DNA of 64,000 bases from Lobosporangium transversale (taxonomy: Eukaryota > Mortierellomycota > Mortierellomycetes > Mortierellales > Mortierellaceae): NCBI RefSeq assembly GCF_002105155.1, contig NW_019028991.1:372001-436000 (forward strand), read 5' to 3'. Positions 23,031 to 39,281 of this stretch are shown here, one piece after another; positions within the stretch are counted from its first letter, which is position 1, and the number at the start of each line of letters is the position of its first letter. The position numbers were made by a program, and so were the translations under genes. The notes under the pieces were generated by a model. That model was not told where the DNA came from and searched no databases. It saw only the letters and a program-made list of their open reading frames with translations.

Positions 23031-25580
23031 ATGACATCTCTCTCCCGAAAGCGTACGCTGCAAGATCTAATTATTCAACGTCGAGTCAACAATAAGGATA
23101 ATTTCCCTTCATTGTTCAATCTTGCAGTCCAAGCATGCATCTCCAATCTTCAATTCTTTGCCACATTTGAAGGACTCCCCTTTCTCCCTTTTGGCAAAGC
23201 CCTCTTCCTAGAATTTGCTCATCAATCTAATCAATGGTGTCTTACGACTGAACAACGTCAGGCTGGCATCCTATTGTTTGCAGAGGCTTATGCCTGTAAA
23301 GATCTCCAGGGATCTGAGCTAGAACCGAACCTGGAGCAAGGGGAGGGGTATGAATACAGTAGTACTCAACTTTTAGGTCCTGAATATACAGGCCTAAAGT
23401 GTCAGCTTGCCCAAGATGTTCCTTACTTGAGTGTATTTGCGCATTGCCTTGTTTACTTGGACCTATCCAAAGGCAGCTATGGCAACAGTAATGGAGGTGT
23501 GGGCCAACAACAGCAATCTGATCATACTGGGATGATGACTGAATTTGCAGACAAGGATATGGCTGGACTATCTTCTCTTTCTAGTCTTCGGATCCTTAAT
23601 CTGGCCAATCTTAAGAATATTGGCGATATAGGCTTAAGTCACTTGATAAGAAGTGTCACCTTTGGCTCCTCTGGTCCTGCTGGATTAGAGTACCTGAATC
23701 TCACAGGCACAAACATCACTGATGCTGGACTCACCAAACTATTTGTTCAAGCATATATTACAAACACAAACACAAGCCTCAAACACCAGCGGCATCAATT
23801 GGTTTTCAAACGACTTTTGGGGATAGATCTGAGCAACACAGGAGTCTCGCGTTCGGTAGCTGAAAATCTCTTCATTGGCAACAGCATACATTATAATCAT
23901 CATCAACACCATCAACCACATCCGCAAATTTCATCGGGGTGGAGAGCTTTAGATCATCGCACATGTCTGTTCCCCTCAGACGTCACAAATAGAAGCGACC
24001 TTAAATTTATGGAGTTAGAGTGGAACAGAAACCCCATTGAAAAATGGTATGAGTGGTTCAATCGGTCTTACAGACTAGAGTTTGCACAGCGACCGGATCT
24101 ATCCGCTCATGGAAAAGATGGTCTTGGTTTAGCAGAATGTCTTGCCCTCCTGAAACTGAGTCAGATACACTTACATCCCGTTACTGAACAACCATCACCG
24201 TTTGTTTTTCCACATTCATACTATGATCAGCACCATCACCACAACAGTAGCAACATCAGTGGCAGTAACAAGCATGGCTATTCAATCAACAATACAAAGT
24301 ACATGAAGTCAGGGTCGGGACGAGAACAACAACAGCGACGGCAACAATACGCTATAGATGCGGATTTAGTGAGAGCCTTAACATCACCGTCGTTTTCCAT
24401 GGTCGACAAATCATCAACACAGCCCATCAACTTGAACGATATGTACAATTTAATAATGTACAAGAAAGTTCTCGATATTGTCCGCGAAACAGCTGGCATT
24501 GACAGATCGAGATCTAGAAAGATAATGACCACACCTTTTAAGAAACGCCTGGCATTCATAAGGACCAGGAAGGATGCGGAAGAGCTATTGCTCTTTACAA
24601 CCAAAGCTGCTATAGATAAATTGACTACAACCATCCAGGTGTCAGGGGGACCATGGCCGAGCATGTATGATAAGACCAATAGTAATAATAGCTTGGTAGA
24701 CATGACAAAGAGAGCAAAAATTCGAAATCGACATCATCGAACGTCTTTGGCACCACCGAGCATACCCAAGTCATCCCCATTCTTTCCTCTTTCCACATCA
24801 CACTTCATCCCTGTTAATCCGTCTTCACCCAAGTCTCCATATTTACATAGACTGAATCCTCATCCATCATGCTCAGAAACAGAGCTTCAAGAGGTATCAA
24901 ATCTCCCCTTAAAGAGACTCAAGTTGCCATCATCGTCATCACCATCGCCATCGCCAGCGCCATCATCTTTATTCATCGAGCAGGAGCCAAGGGCATTATC
25001 ACAGCAGCACTTGTCAGTCAACAATTTACCAGGACGACGTCGAGGAGGAACTGGAGGAACGAACCATCATTTACCCTTTGTAAAACCCGAAGAGAAACAA
25101 AGAGTAAATGACTTTTATTTTAAAGAGACATCCACTAAGGAAGAGACCAAGCCGCCACAGCCAATAGTAGCAACAGTAGCAGCAACAACGACAGATAATG
25201 CTTTCAAAGGTCATCACAAACCTCCATCTTCAATGATCATGGAAAAATGGATCGCTCGTGGAAAAGTAAAAAGTCAATTTACTTCGTCAACATCTACTGC
25301 TGCCAACTCTATCACTGCGACTGCTATTGCAGCTACGAAGTCTGATATTGAGACTAATATTATTAAGACGAGTAACGGCAATGTTATACGTGAGTTTCAT
25401 TTCAATGATCAGAAGCAGAGCTGTGTCAATTTGACGCGCTGGATTCATTCATTTAAAGAACCTTTTGATAAGGTAGAGATGGATACTCGTAAAATCATTC
25501 GATTTGATTCAAGGAGAAGGTTCTCTGCAAATGATGATGATGATGTGAGCAATAATCAAGGGAATATCAATACTGATTGA
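23031..25580 (+). CDS. Leucine-rich-repeat-like protein with long disordered C-terminus
   Basis: A single uninterrupted 849-codon frame, unusual for this intron-dense window. The N-terminal 110 residues are helical (SLFNLAVQACISNLQFFATF) and resemble the region before the repeats in F-box/LRR or Rad7-like proteins, but no clear F-box is seen. LRR-type segments follow, such as LSSLRILNLANLKNIGDIGL, GLEYLNLTGTNITDAGLTKL and LLGIDLSNTGVS (about aa 185-285). His/Asn-rich and Ser/Pro-rich low-complexity stretches fill the second half, with basic clusters that could be nuclear signals. The AMN1/cysteine-containing LRR style suggests a substrate-recognition or scaffold role; that is inference. The ATG at 23031 is the first in frame, shortly after a T-rich leader. 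Confidence 0.78.
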   Translation: MTSLSRKRTLQDLIIQRRVNNKDNFPSLFNLAVQACISNLQFFATFEGLPFLPFGKALFLEFAHQSNQWCLTTEQRQAGILLFAEAYACKDLQGSELEPNLEQGEGYEYSSTQLLGPEYTGLKCQLAQDVPYLSVFAHCLVYLDLSKGSYGNSNGGVGQQQQSDHTGMMTEFADKDMAGLSSLSSLRILNLANLKNIGDIGLSHLIRSVTFGSSGPAGLEYLNLTGTNITDAGLTKLFVQAYITNTNTSLKHQRHQLVFKRLLGIDLSNTGVSRSVAENLFIGNSIHYNHHQHHQPHPQISSGWRALDHRTCLFPSDVTNRSDLKFMELEWNRNPIEKWYEWFNRSYRLEFAQRPDLSAHGKDGLGLAECLALLKLSQIHLHPVTEQPSPFVFPHSYYDQHHHHNSSNISGSNKHGYSINNTKYMKSGSGREQQQRRQQYAIDADLVRALTSPSFSMVDKSSTQPINLNDMYNLIMYKKVLDIVRETAGIDRSRSRKIMTTPFKKRLAFIRTRKDAEELLLFTTKAAIDKLTTTIQVSGGPWPSMYDKTNSNNSLVDMTKRAKIRNRHHRTSLAPPSIPKSSPFFPLSTSHFIPVNPSSPKSPYLHRLNPHPSCSETELQEVSNLPLKRLKLPSSSSPSPSPAPSSLFIEQEPRALSQQHLSVNNLPGRRRGGTGGTNHHLPFVKPEEKQRVNDFYFKETSTKEETKPPQPIVATVAATTTDNAFKGHHKPPSSMIMEKWIARGKVKSQFTSSTSTAANSITATAIAATKSDIETNIIKTSNGNVIREFHFNDQKQSCVNLTRWIHSFKEPFDKVEMDTRKIIRFDSRRRFSANDDDDVSNNQGNINTD

Positions 25581-26917
25581 ATTACAACAACGCAAAAAAT
25601 CTAAAATCTAACTTCGTCGCATGGGCCAAATTAAATAAATTGAGAATAACTTCCAAAAATGATGAAAGTACATGTTCGTCTTCCCTCTCTTCCTCCATGC
25701 AGTGGAAAAAAAAAAAGAGAACGTTGTCGATAGAGAGCCAGGTCCCTCTATAATGAAATACACCAAAGTTGGGGAATGGAGGATGTTAATCATGGCGAGT
25801 CAGAAGGTGTACTGATAGTGCGCCTGTGGATAGAGATAAAGCGGAGAGAGCTGGCTATAACAAAAGGAACCAGAGGTCATTAGACTATAATGGGAGCCAT
25901 TACTACCTGTATATTACAAGAACTGGGTGGTCGTCTGGGTTGCGACTCTAGTCAAAAGTGGAAAGGAAGTGTAGGAGACGTATATGAGGTATCCGTAAAA
26001 AGATTGGCTTCAAGAGTTCTACGAGTTCCGATGGCACCAAAAAAAAAATGGGACTTACGAAAGGCTCAATGAGCTACATTTGACAACGCCGTGCAGCGAG
26101 GGTTAAAGATGCTCGGGGGGAAAAGTGTGCTTGTCGTTGGCCTGGGGTCCCCTTGAAAGTAATAAAGGTGTTCCTAGCAAGCACACTGTCATAACGAGAC
26201 ACTTTGCCACATAGGTAAAGCCTCGTTTTTTTTTTTTTTTATTTTTTTTTACAAAGAATTCTGGAAAACCATAGAGTCCTTGTTGATAAACGACACCGCC
26301 ATTTGAAACAAGTAGCATGAGGACATTTCGCCGTGGGAGCGTACGAATTTTACACCAGCGTTTGTTGCCCCCGACTTCTCTGCCATGACCTTCTGGAGAC
26401 GGTGTACCTATACTCTAAATATTGCCGTGCATGTAAAGTATTCCTCGACCGGGGCGTAGTTGGAATGGAAAACGCAAGAATCGGTCTTGCTCAGACTGAG
26501 AGCCCGCGAAGCACAAGCCATGAAAGGATCGCGCGCTCCCCCTGTAAATCGCGCACGGCGCTAGGCACAAGCATTTGGATGCTGGCGAAAAATGTGTAAG
26601 CTCTTGTTCATTTTCGTCTCCTGTTCATTTTCGTCTCCTGTATCCCTCTACCTGTTCTTTCACTGAATTTCTGGACTAACTTTAAAAACCTTACAGATCA
26701 GCAGGTATGAGGCGCTCCATTAATTTAAAAAACTATATGGGTTTGTGATTAAATGAACCGATACTTTACATATTCATTCAATACTTCTTTTTTATCTTTT
26801 AAGGAAAAATGCATTGGCATGAGGGAAGCGTAATAAAAACCATATAAAAAATAATAAAAAATAAAAATAACGAAAGAAAAGGGGAAAGAGAAGAAAGGGG
26901 AAAGGTCACATCGTTCT
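25581..26917. other. Intergenic region between LRR-like gene and USP7
   Basis: No supported gene. Several 60-90-codon frames lack conserved features. A short direct duplication of TGTTCATTTTCGTCTCC occurs at about 26605-26638. The segment 26320-26600 is locally less AT-rich than its surroundings. Confidence 0.5.
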
Positions 26918-31936
<5,019 letters not shown>

Positions 31937-32526
31937 TTTAGGGTAAAGATAGTGAAATGCAAGAAATGCAATCAGGAATGCGCAGAGACAGAGGACAAGG
32001 AAGTTCTTAGGTGCAGTATGGTTGGGAATATAAGATAAGTGTTCAATGATGGAGAACCCTTGCTGTCAGCAAAAGAAAGAGCCTTCTTTGCTGATAAACG
32101 GTGATGTTTTGGGATTATTGCACTGTATGCAGTCTCCTTCCAATAACGCTACAGTCTGCTTCGACTTGATTGCGTGATTCTCCTTGTCTGAGCCTTTTTA
32201 GACAGTGAAAGGATAGATACGTTGCACCAGCCGATGTTTTATAAAGGTCAATCACTGAAAAATGTCTCTTGTCTCCTCTGAATATGACAGAATTGATATC
32301 GAACAACAATGGAATAGGGATGAGGGATACCAAGAAAAAAAAAGATAACAGTAAGAATAAAGGAAGTGAGGAGAAAGAGGGAGAAAGAGTGAGTTCAAAT
32401 CCACTAACAGCACAAGTCTCTCTCAAAGTACGTCATAAAGGTGACTGTGAAAAGGCAGATTAATGTTGTGAGGATCAGCATCCACCGATCCTGATCCAGA
32501 TCTTGCCACTCCATTTTCGTCTTAGG
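31937..32526. other. USP7 upstream region with membrane-segment-like minus frames
   Basis: This is the 5' flank of USP7. On the minus strand, about 32069 to 31936 reads IIEHLSYIPNHTAPKNFLVL and a hydrophobic stretch, in frame with the USP7 ATG but preceded by TGA. Further up, an ATG near 32514 opens a 36-codon frame, MEWQDLDQDRWMLILTTLIC, that also looks like a membrane helix. No phase-consistent splice joins them. Pyrimidine-rich leader DNA can mimic hydrophobic coding, so I leave this unassigned. Confidence 0.35.
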
Positions 32527-33010
32527 CTAAAGATAGAGTGGTCGCTGTTGAAAGATTAAATAACCACGAACAGCATTGGCAATATTGTATACTGCCATCA
32601 CATCTCGATACATGAGTGTTTTGCATTTTTAAAATACATTCTCCGCATATCCATCTGGCATACAAATTCCTGGCATGTAGGGCATCCTTTGGATTGTAAT
32701 ACCTGTTAACACCACCAGCAACATAGTCTTGCGACCGAACCTTAGTTATTCAAAGAAACTAAGTAAGTTGTGTTAAGAAATATATTACATTTTGTAGCTG
32801 GAGACCGAACCCATTGGTTCGGATAGGATAAATCCCTTGACCGGTTCAAAATTGTCGGATGTATGCCGCTGCATATCTTCCAGAGATACTAGTCTAGTCT
32901 TGTCCCTAAACCCTCGAGATCCCTTACGAACTGTAAAGGCCTTCTTACAGGAGTGAGGAGCTTTGTAATGATGGATCCTGGTGGCACAACATATTGTAAG
33001 ATACTTTGGA
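32527..33010 (-). pseudogene. Fanzor/TnpB-like (OrfB zinc-ribbon) remnant
   Basis: The minus strand carries two pieces. The upstream piece (about 33010-32800) reads VRKGSRGFRDKTRLVSLEDM then QRHTSDNFEPVKGFILS. The downstream piece (about 32710-32527) reads SKGCPTCQEFVCQMDMRRMY, then after one frameshift KTLMYRDVMAVYNIANAVRG and YLIFQQRPLYL before TAG. CxxC, then RR-x-Y, then an (H/Y)RDV-x-A-x-x-NIAN helix is the C-terminal zinc-ribbon and final RuvC Asp motif of TnpB and its eukaryotic relatives. The second Cys pair is lost and the central RuvC core is missing, so this is a deleted, inactive copy. Assignment rests on motif pattern only; a search is needed to choose between Fanzor and another OrfB-like family. 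Confidence 0.5.
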
Positions 33011-34053
33011 GATCTTTAAATTGAGGTGTATACTGAATACATCCTTGTCAGCCAAGGAGTAAATATAATCGATCATTCATTTACCTTTCCATGGAGCCCC
33101 TAGACCCCATTTCTATATGTCCTCTTTTCGTAACAACGATAACAACGAGTATGGGGCCCGTTCATTTAGCTCCGCCTTGCCTATTCTGTTACTCAATAAT
33201 CCCAGCCCTTGGGCTCGACAACTGAAATCCTCGACTTTCTTGACCCTTGGGTAGTTATGGGAATAGAGATAATCATTTATGGAGCAATGAAGGTGCAAGG
33301 GCCCTTTTAGTGTTTTCGGTGTGACCTTGATTGCCTAAATTGACTTTTTCTTTTGCTATTTTCGTTACATTTATACTATTTGAAACCGCTAAACATTTGT
33401 TGTTTAATATTGTTGAATCTCCTTCCTTGAAATTATCAGAGGAAAATACGCTTAGTAAATTGGCCTAATTTTTTTTTTCCCATTCTGACCGCCAAATGGA
33501 CAATATCATTGAAGTAGTTGGTGGTTGCTATAAAAGCGTGCTTGTCACGTAAGGGTTGTCGCTCATTCTCTGAAGAGATGTCATTCATCAGAGTTTTCTT
33601 AAACTTTACCTGTATAGTGCCAATATTAAGGACGACCATGGGGTGTTCCCGCTGCGTTGCTTTAGCCAATTTAGCTTCCGTATTGCCCGGTTCTTTGTGA
33701 GATAAATTGGTCATGGATTTCTTCTTGGGGACGGCAGCGATAGGCATATATGGTTTCAATTTCCGTGGTTTTCAAATATGCTGCTTCATGGCTGAAGGCG
33801 GCTCATACTCTTGATTTCAAGAACGATGCTTAATAAAATATCGTGATCGGTGTGCAGAGACTGAGGTGTAAGTTAAGGATATCGATTCTTGATGAGAAGA
33901 CGAAGCTTGGGGTCAACTATCTTGTATTTATTAAAGCCATGGATCGATTTCGATCGAACCTTCTCTGGGATAAAACCTAGATAAATAAGTTGGTGAGTAA
34001 GTTGGAGTCTAGGTCCAATAACTTGAACTAGGAACAAGAAATAGGATTTTAAC
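33011..34053. other. AT-rich spacer with broken frames
   Basis: A 107-codon minus frame at 33436..33759 is basic and Lys-rich and might be a further fragment of the neighbouring Fanzor-like relic, but no motif is recognised. Nothing else is supported. Confidence 0.35.
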
Positions 34054-34353
34054 TACAGTCATGCCTCTCTGTTTTGATAAAATATCAAAAACAGTGAAGC
34101 AAGGTATTCAATCCAATTCAAAAATATATTTGAACCTCTGTAATTTGAACTGAAACATTTATTGTCACCGTCGTGACATGACATTACGATTTGCATTCTA
34201 TCCTTCTCACTCCATGACCAAAAGACATTCTCAAAAATCAAACAAGAACATCAAGAAATCAAATTACAGAGGTTCAAATATATTTTTGAATTGGATTGAA
34301 TACCTTGCTTCACTGTTTTTGATATTTTATCAAAACAGAGAGGCATGACTGTA
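34054..34353. mobile_element. MITE-like palindromic element with 95-bp perfect inverted arms
   Basis: Positions 34054-34148 and 34259-34353 are exact reverse complements over all 95 bases, separated by 110 bp. Complementarity stops abruptly at both outer ends. The arms begin TACAGTCATGCC and end GGCATGACTGTA, so the outermost TA on each side can be read as a TA target duplication flanking CAGT...ACTG termini, as in Tc1/mariner-derived MITEs. There is no transposase ORF. Arm identity is perfect, which suggests recent mobility or gene conversion between arms. Confidence 0.85.
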
Positions 34354-35216
34354 CATGTTAATCATCGTGATTCTTGACTATTTCCAATTTTGACTCGCGA
34401 AGTCGATTGAAGTCTTTGCGGACACTGCCATTTATTATAACGTCCTCTCGCAAAGAACTTGTGGAAGCAGGTCCTTGTAGTGTTTGTCTTCGACGAACAA
34501 ATACATTTATGAGATCTTCGAAAGCTTAACTTGTTTTTTCGGAATCTTTATGAGCAAGGTATTGTATGACGACTGTCTTAGCGGTTACTTTTTTTTAGTG
34601 TTATGAGTGCGATGCTTGATGGCATATCGAGCTGGCTATTCGAAGGAGCTTTTTTGATATCCCTCTTTTTTGTCTCATGAAGTAGAATAATCGATAGCCT
34701 TTAATTGTTATGAAGGCCAATGAATGGTCAGGTCAAAAAAAAAAAAACGTCGCGATGTGCAGAAAACTGAAGTACCTCAGCTGTTTGATCAATGGCCTCT
34801 TCTAAACACTGCTAACACATATATTATTTCATCATTAGGGAACCAATAGCATGGTGTCCTTTATTTCGGCCGGTGCCATCTCCAGTCGACTTGCACAAAG
34901 TTCTATTGCTTCGTATCTTGGGACGTTGGGGCAGTGAGAATATGGATTTTTGCGAGTTTTCCAAGAGTTGTTAACGCAGGTCCTGAAAATGATGCAGGAG
35001 AAACTGATTGAGCTGTGTTAAAGTTAATTGCAGTTATGGGTGGTTTTAAGATGAAGTTCTCGGGGCCACACTTTCTAATCGCTATTGTCACTTTCAAGGA
35101 CGCTGTTCGCGAGAGAAAAAGCGTTCATATCGAAGGAGCAGGCATCAATAAAAAAATACGAGCTGAATGTATTATATAAATATATACTATATCTCCAACC
35201 AATCAGATGCGTAGAC
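34354..35216. other. Spacer downstream of the NEPRO-like gene
   Basis: A short minus frame of about 55 codons (34535-34370, EDLINVFVRRRQTLQGPA) reads like protein but is isolated; it may be a gene relic. An A-run lies at 34736-34747. No full gene. Confidence 0.35.
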
Positions 35217-37112
35217 TTATTTAATTAACTTGTCCTTTTTCTTGACCGACAATCCAAAAATGTTGTCAATCTCTGTTGTCTTCGACTTCTTCTGGTTGAT
35301 GATCGCTCCAAAGATATCTTCAATCTCTCTCTTGTTATTGCCCTTGCCCTTACTCTTCTCCTTCTGTACGGCCTTTCTTGGCAGTGGTGCGGATCCTTTC
35401 ACAGACGGAGATGGCGGTGCGATCTTTGATTGATCGTGATCGAAAATGTCATCAAAATTACCAATAGAGCCTTTGCCGCTCTCAAGTCTAATGCGAGTAC
35501 TCGGTTCAGGCGAAGATCGTATAGATGGAGATGTGGAAGAATTGGATTCAGTCCCGTTTCCACTATATTTCTTGCCTAGCTTTTTCTTTTCCTTGATTCC
35601 TTGCCTTTTTTGTTTCTCATCCTTGCTGAAAATTGTATCCAAATCCAGTTTCATTTTCTTTGGTTTTTCCATGCCTGCAAGAGAAGATGAGGCCATCTTT
35701 CCAAACACATTATCATTTTCCATGAAAAGGTCGGACCGTCGGTTGCCGTCACTGTTAAAGGATATATCATTGCCTTCCTCACAATTTGATTTATCTGAAG
35801 ATGAGGAAGAGATCGTTCGTTGCTTCGAGATATGCAGTGTATGTGGCGCCAAAGGTGATTCTGAAGAAGGTAGAAAAGATGATCGCTGAATAACTTCGCC
35901 CAAATCCTGTGCCAATGTTGGTGATTCTTCATGTCGCTTACTTGAATGTATTGTTAATGGCAGGGAAAGTGCATCTGAGTCCTCAGAATGATAGCCCACA
36001 ACAATACTTTGTAAAGACTCCGGGAGTTGCGCCTCAAAGTCAACAAGCTCTGAATGGCCTTTTTCGTTTGGGAATGATTTGATCCATTCACTTAGTAATT
36101 CGTAACAATCCATCAACTCACCAACCCATGCTTTTGATAAGAGAGACAGTCTGCTACACAGTCCAATTGCAACTAAGGCGAATGACATAAACTGTGTTTT
36201 CGACATGAGCTGGTAGCATGCTCTGGAGAGCGTCAAATAATAAAGAAAAAGATAGAAAATTAGTCTTTTTTTATCTAAGTAATAATTTCGCTGAAAGCGA
36301 CAGTCATTTGAACACAGCATAAACGAATGTACGCACCCATATGTCTCATGAAGAGCTGTTTGTAATTTTTTGTGCAACAAAACTAGGCTGATTATGCGAG
36401 TCATTGTGAAAGCCACGGTTGACCGATAGGGAATGGAGTCCCATTGAAGGTTTGAAGCAGATACGGTTTTCAAGCTGTAGTAATATTGTTACGAAAAAAA
36501 AAAAAGGTACATCGGTTTATTGGGGCGCTTATTTGAATGACATAAATTAAAAGCTATAGAGGCACAATGGAGACCAACCTTTTCTCAGAATAAAACTTCT
36601 TTACAAGTTCATCAATAAGTCCGACCATATTGACTTCTTTGATGCGTGAAGTAAGGCGGCGACACTACGATATATTGTGAGCAGAAGCTGATGTGAGGGA
36701 AGGCGCTAACATGGCATCGATATTTATACATTTTGAAGTTTTAGGTAGATACCTCACATAGCCGTTGAAAATAGCCTGCCTGCCTATGTTGTGATTTGTT
36801 TTTATAGTGCATTCGCTCCAAAATAGCACACTCTTCCCAGAACTCTCGCCGATGTAGCCATTCTTGAAAGCCTAGTAGCTTTTCAAAATTGGTATTATGG
36901 TCCGCTGATCCCTGAAGTGCGGTTCGAGGCAAGAATGTCTTTTGTTTTGAGTTTGAACTCGGTGAAATGGACACATCACGTGGCGAAGATGCTGGAGTAG
37001 CAAATCGAAGTGCGACTTTGGAGACAACCTGCGGAGGTAGGGTTGTTGTAGGCGGCGGTGTGACCCAGCGTTGCTGGTAGAAAGGAATGTGCTGTTGATC
37101 AATTGTGGTCAT
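35217..37112 (-). CDS. NEPRO/RMP1-like nucleolar protein (putative RNase MRP/P-associated)
   Basis: Exons 36753..37112, 36579..36664, 36337..36474 and 35217..36222 join in phase to give 529 aa. The N-terminal half has FEKLLGFQEWLHRREFWEEC, ILERMHYKNKSQHRQAGYFQ and RRLTSRIKEV. This is the pattern (helix, then K-N-K/S-Q-H-R, then R-x-L-x-R) seen in the NEPRO N-terminal domain and yeast Rmp1. The C-terminal part is disordered, rich in Ser and Lys, with three DxIFG repeats (LDTIFS, EDIFGAII, DNIFGLS) next to lysine clusters that look like nuclear/nucleolar signals. In other organisms this family sits with RNase MRP, which processes pre-rRNA. The assignment is by motif memory and moderate. The stop lies right after LIK at 35217. 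Confidence 0.6.
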
Positions 37113-37723
37113 GGTGAATAAAGAAGACTTTCTGAGATGTCACTTGCATTAGCAAATGGCCAAAAAAAAAAAAAAAAAAAATTTAATTGAAGTCACTGCC
37201 TAGAGACTTGGGCGAAGCATAACAATGCATTTTCCCATCCTCCGCTTTTCGCTTCGTGCGACAACTCATATCAGCAGAAAAGCCTACTATAGATTACATC
37301 CTTTCCCCCTACGCATAATATGAGACATGCATAGCGGTCTTAGGCCATACTATTGCGCTCTTGGAACAAATTGATGGAATTTTAATCATAAAGACGATCT
37401 CTCATCCATGAATGTCAGTCATGCACTAATATTAATAAGAGACTCTCACAGAAAGAGACTTGACGAAGTCAATGGAGACGGTGCTAGCGTTGCAAACCGA
37501 TCATGACTTTAAAAAAAATAAAATAAAATAAAAAAAAGAAAGTGTACGGAACAATAATTAACAATTGGTTGCTCTACATGCCTAAGAAACTGAATAATTT
37601 TATATGAAGAACGCTATTTTACGAACAGGAGCGACTTAACAGTTAGTCAGTGTTCACTCCAACTTTCAGAATACTACTTTGAATAATATAAAATATGAAT
37701 GCTAACTTGCTGGTTAATTCAGG
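37113..37723. other. Intergenic region between NEPRO-like and J-protein genes
   Basis: AT-rich, with an A18 run at about 37164 and an A/T-rich tract at 37508-37540. No gene seen. Confidence 0.6.
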
Positions 37724-38952
37724 CTATGTGCTCTTCCTCTGTATCAGCCGTCGCTGGGCAGCGTTCCGAGCTTCGTTTAGCAACTGGTCCTGCATTAATC
37801 GTGTGTCCAATGCCATCATGCTCATCTGTCGCTTAAGAAGCGCCATATTTGTCTCACTGCCTCTAAAAGCATCGAATGTACTCTGCAGCTGTCCAATTGA
37901 TTCAGCATCTATCATGAGACTTGAGATATTTAATATGTCGCTTGAATAGAAATGTAATCTTAAGGTCATATATCTGCAGCCTGTAAAAAAAAAAAAAAAA
38001 AAAAAAAGCTTACTTGAAAGTGCGGTTAGCAGTTCTAGGCGGTCAATCAGAGCCTTCATGTTGTTCTTTTCTTGCTCTTTCGAAGGGACTAGAATTGGTC
38101 CGATCTGAGAGATCGCAATGAAAGTTGAAATGAAAGCTTGGTGAAGGATAGCGATCTGTTCAAAGGTAACACGGTGGGGTATAATATAGGACAGGGACGT
38201 GAGCGGTTTTGAACGGGTCACCATAGCTAGTTCCAATCCAGCCATCCCAAAGAGCACAACAAAGCGCCAATATCGTCCAAATTGTCCCTTTCCAATAAGA
38301 CTCATCAGTACTAAGACAGCTCCAGTACTAAGATAGTATGTATAAAACGACGAGAGGCCACGTGTGATGTGATCCTTAATAGTCTTGCAAGTTGTGCAAG
38401 TGATAACGTCTGGTCCAAATCGATCGTATGCCGATTTGACTACTGGATCACTCAGGACCTCATGTGCCGCTCTGATGCGAATGAACGTATCTATGATGCG
38501 AAAATGGTATGGTTTTTTTTAAATAAAAAAAAAAAAAAAAAAAAAAAAAGTCAGTGAAATAATAGAAGAAAAAAAATCGCTTCAATGTTAAAATAAACAA
38601 TATGATTATTACCTGCACCAGCCTGCCCGACTTTATCTGGATGGAATGTAAGGGATGCTTTCCTAAAACTTGTCTTGAGCTGCTTCTGAGAAAATGTATG
38701 AAAATTCAGATCAAGCAGATCATAGCAATTGGTCTGCGTAGCTCTGTCGACTTCAATTATTGTATATGCCAAGTAAGCGAGGACAACTGCACAGTAGATG
38801 CGGTTGTAGTGGCGACGGTATTTAGGTGTGTTGGGTGCTGGTTTGGCTCCAGAGTCAACGGGATACTTTAAGGAGTACCAGATGGATTGAAGTATGCCTG
38901 TTGCTATTGAAGGCAAAAATGCCCAACCGAATAGTCCTGTGTACGCCTCCAT
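37724..38952 (-). CDS. J-domain (DnaJ) membrane protein, probably ER
   Basis: Exons 38613..38952, 38014..38490 and 37724..37908 join in phase to give 333 aa. The order is an N-terminal hydrophobic segment (GLFGWAFLPSIATGILQSIW), a second helix (YCAVVLAYLAYTI), then a J domain from NCYDLLDL through FRKASLTFHPDK (HPD present) to AYDRFGPD. Two or more further membrane segments follow (SFYTYYLSTGAVLVLM; RYWRFVVLFGMAGLELAM), and a coiled C-terminal tail is rich in Gln/Arg. J proteins stimulate Hsp70. This topology matches fungal membrane J-proteins of unknown function related to ER-associated forms such as Erj5. Intron 2 contains an A23 run on the plus strand near its donor. The acceptor at 37909-37910 was chosen because it alone keeps the frame. 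Confidence 0.85.
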
Positions 38953-39281
38953 TGCCTTTTAGACGCTGAAATAATAAATACTGGCCTTGAGGGAGTCGTG
39001 TATTGTTGACTTTCCAATGAAGAATGAACGATGTTGTGTCAAAATAAAAATAAATAAATATCCTATCAGATGAATGGGTAGAGACAGAATGTGGTCACAG
39101 TCACATTTCTGGAGTAACACGTCTCCTGAATTTCTCAGGCCGTCAATGAACATGTAGGACAGCATCCGCTAAATGAAACATTTGGCTCCTGTAAATTTAT
39201 ACAGTTAGGCCAGGTTCCCAATTGCAACATAAACATTCAGTTCTTCATCCTTCTCAACGACATTCCATTTCATCCTTCGAG

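Noticed and set aside
26333-26599. 88-codon plus frame in less AT-rich DNA
   Set aside because: No motif, no splice context and no homology I can recognise.
26605-26641. 17-bp direct duplication TGTTCATTTTCGTCTCC
   Set aside because: Only two copies in spacer DNA; probably replication slippage.
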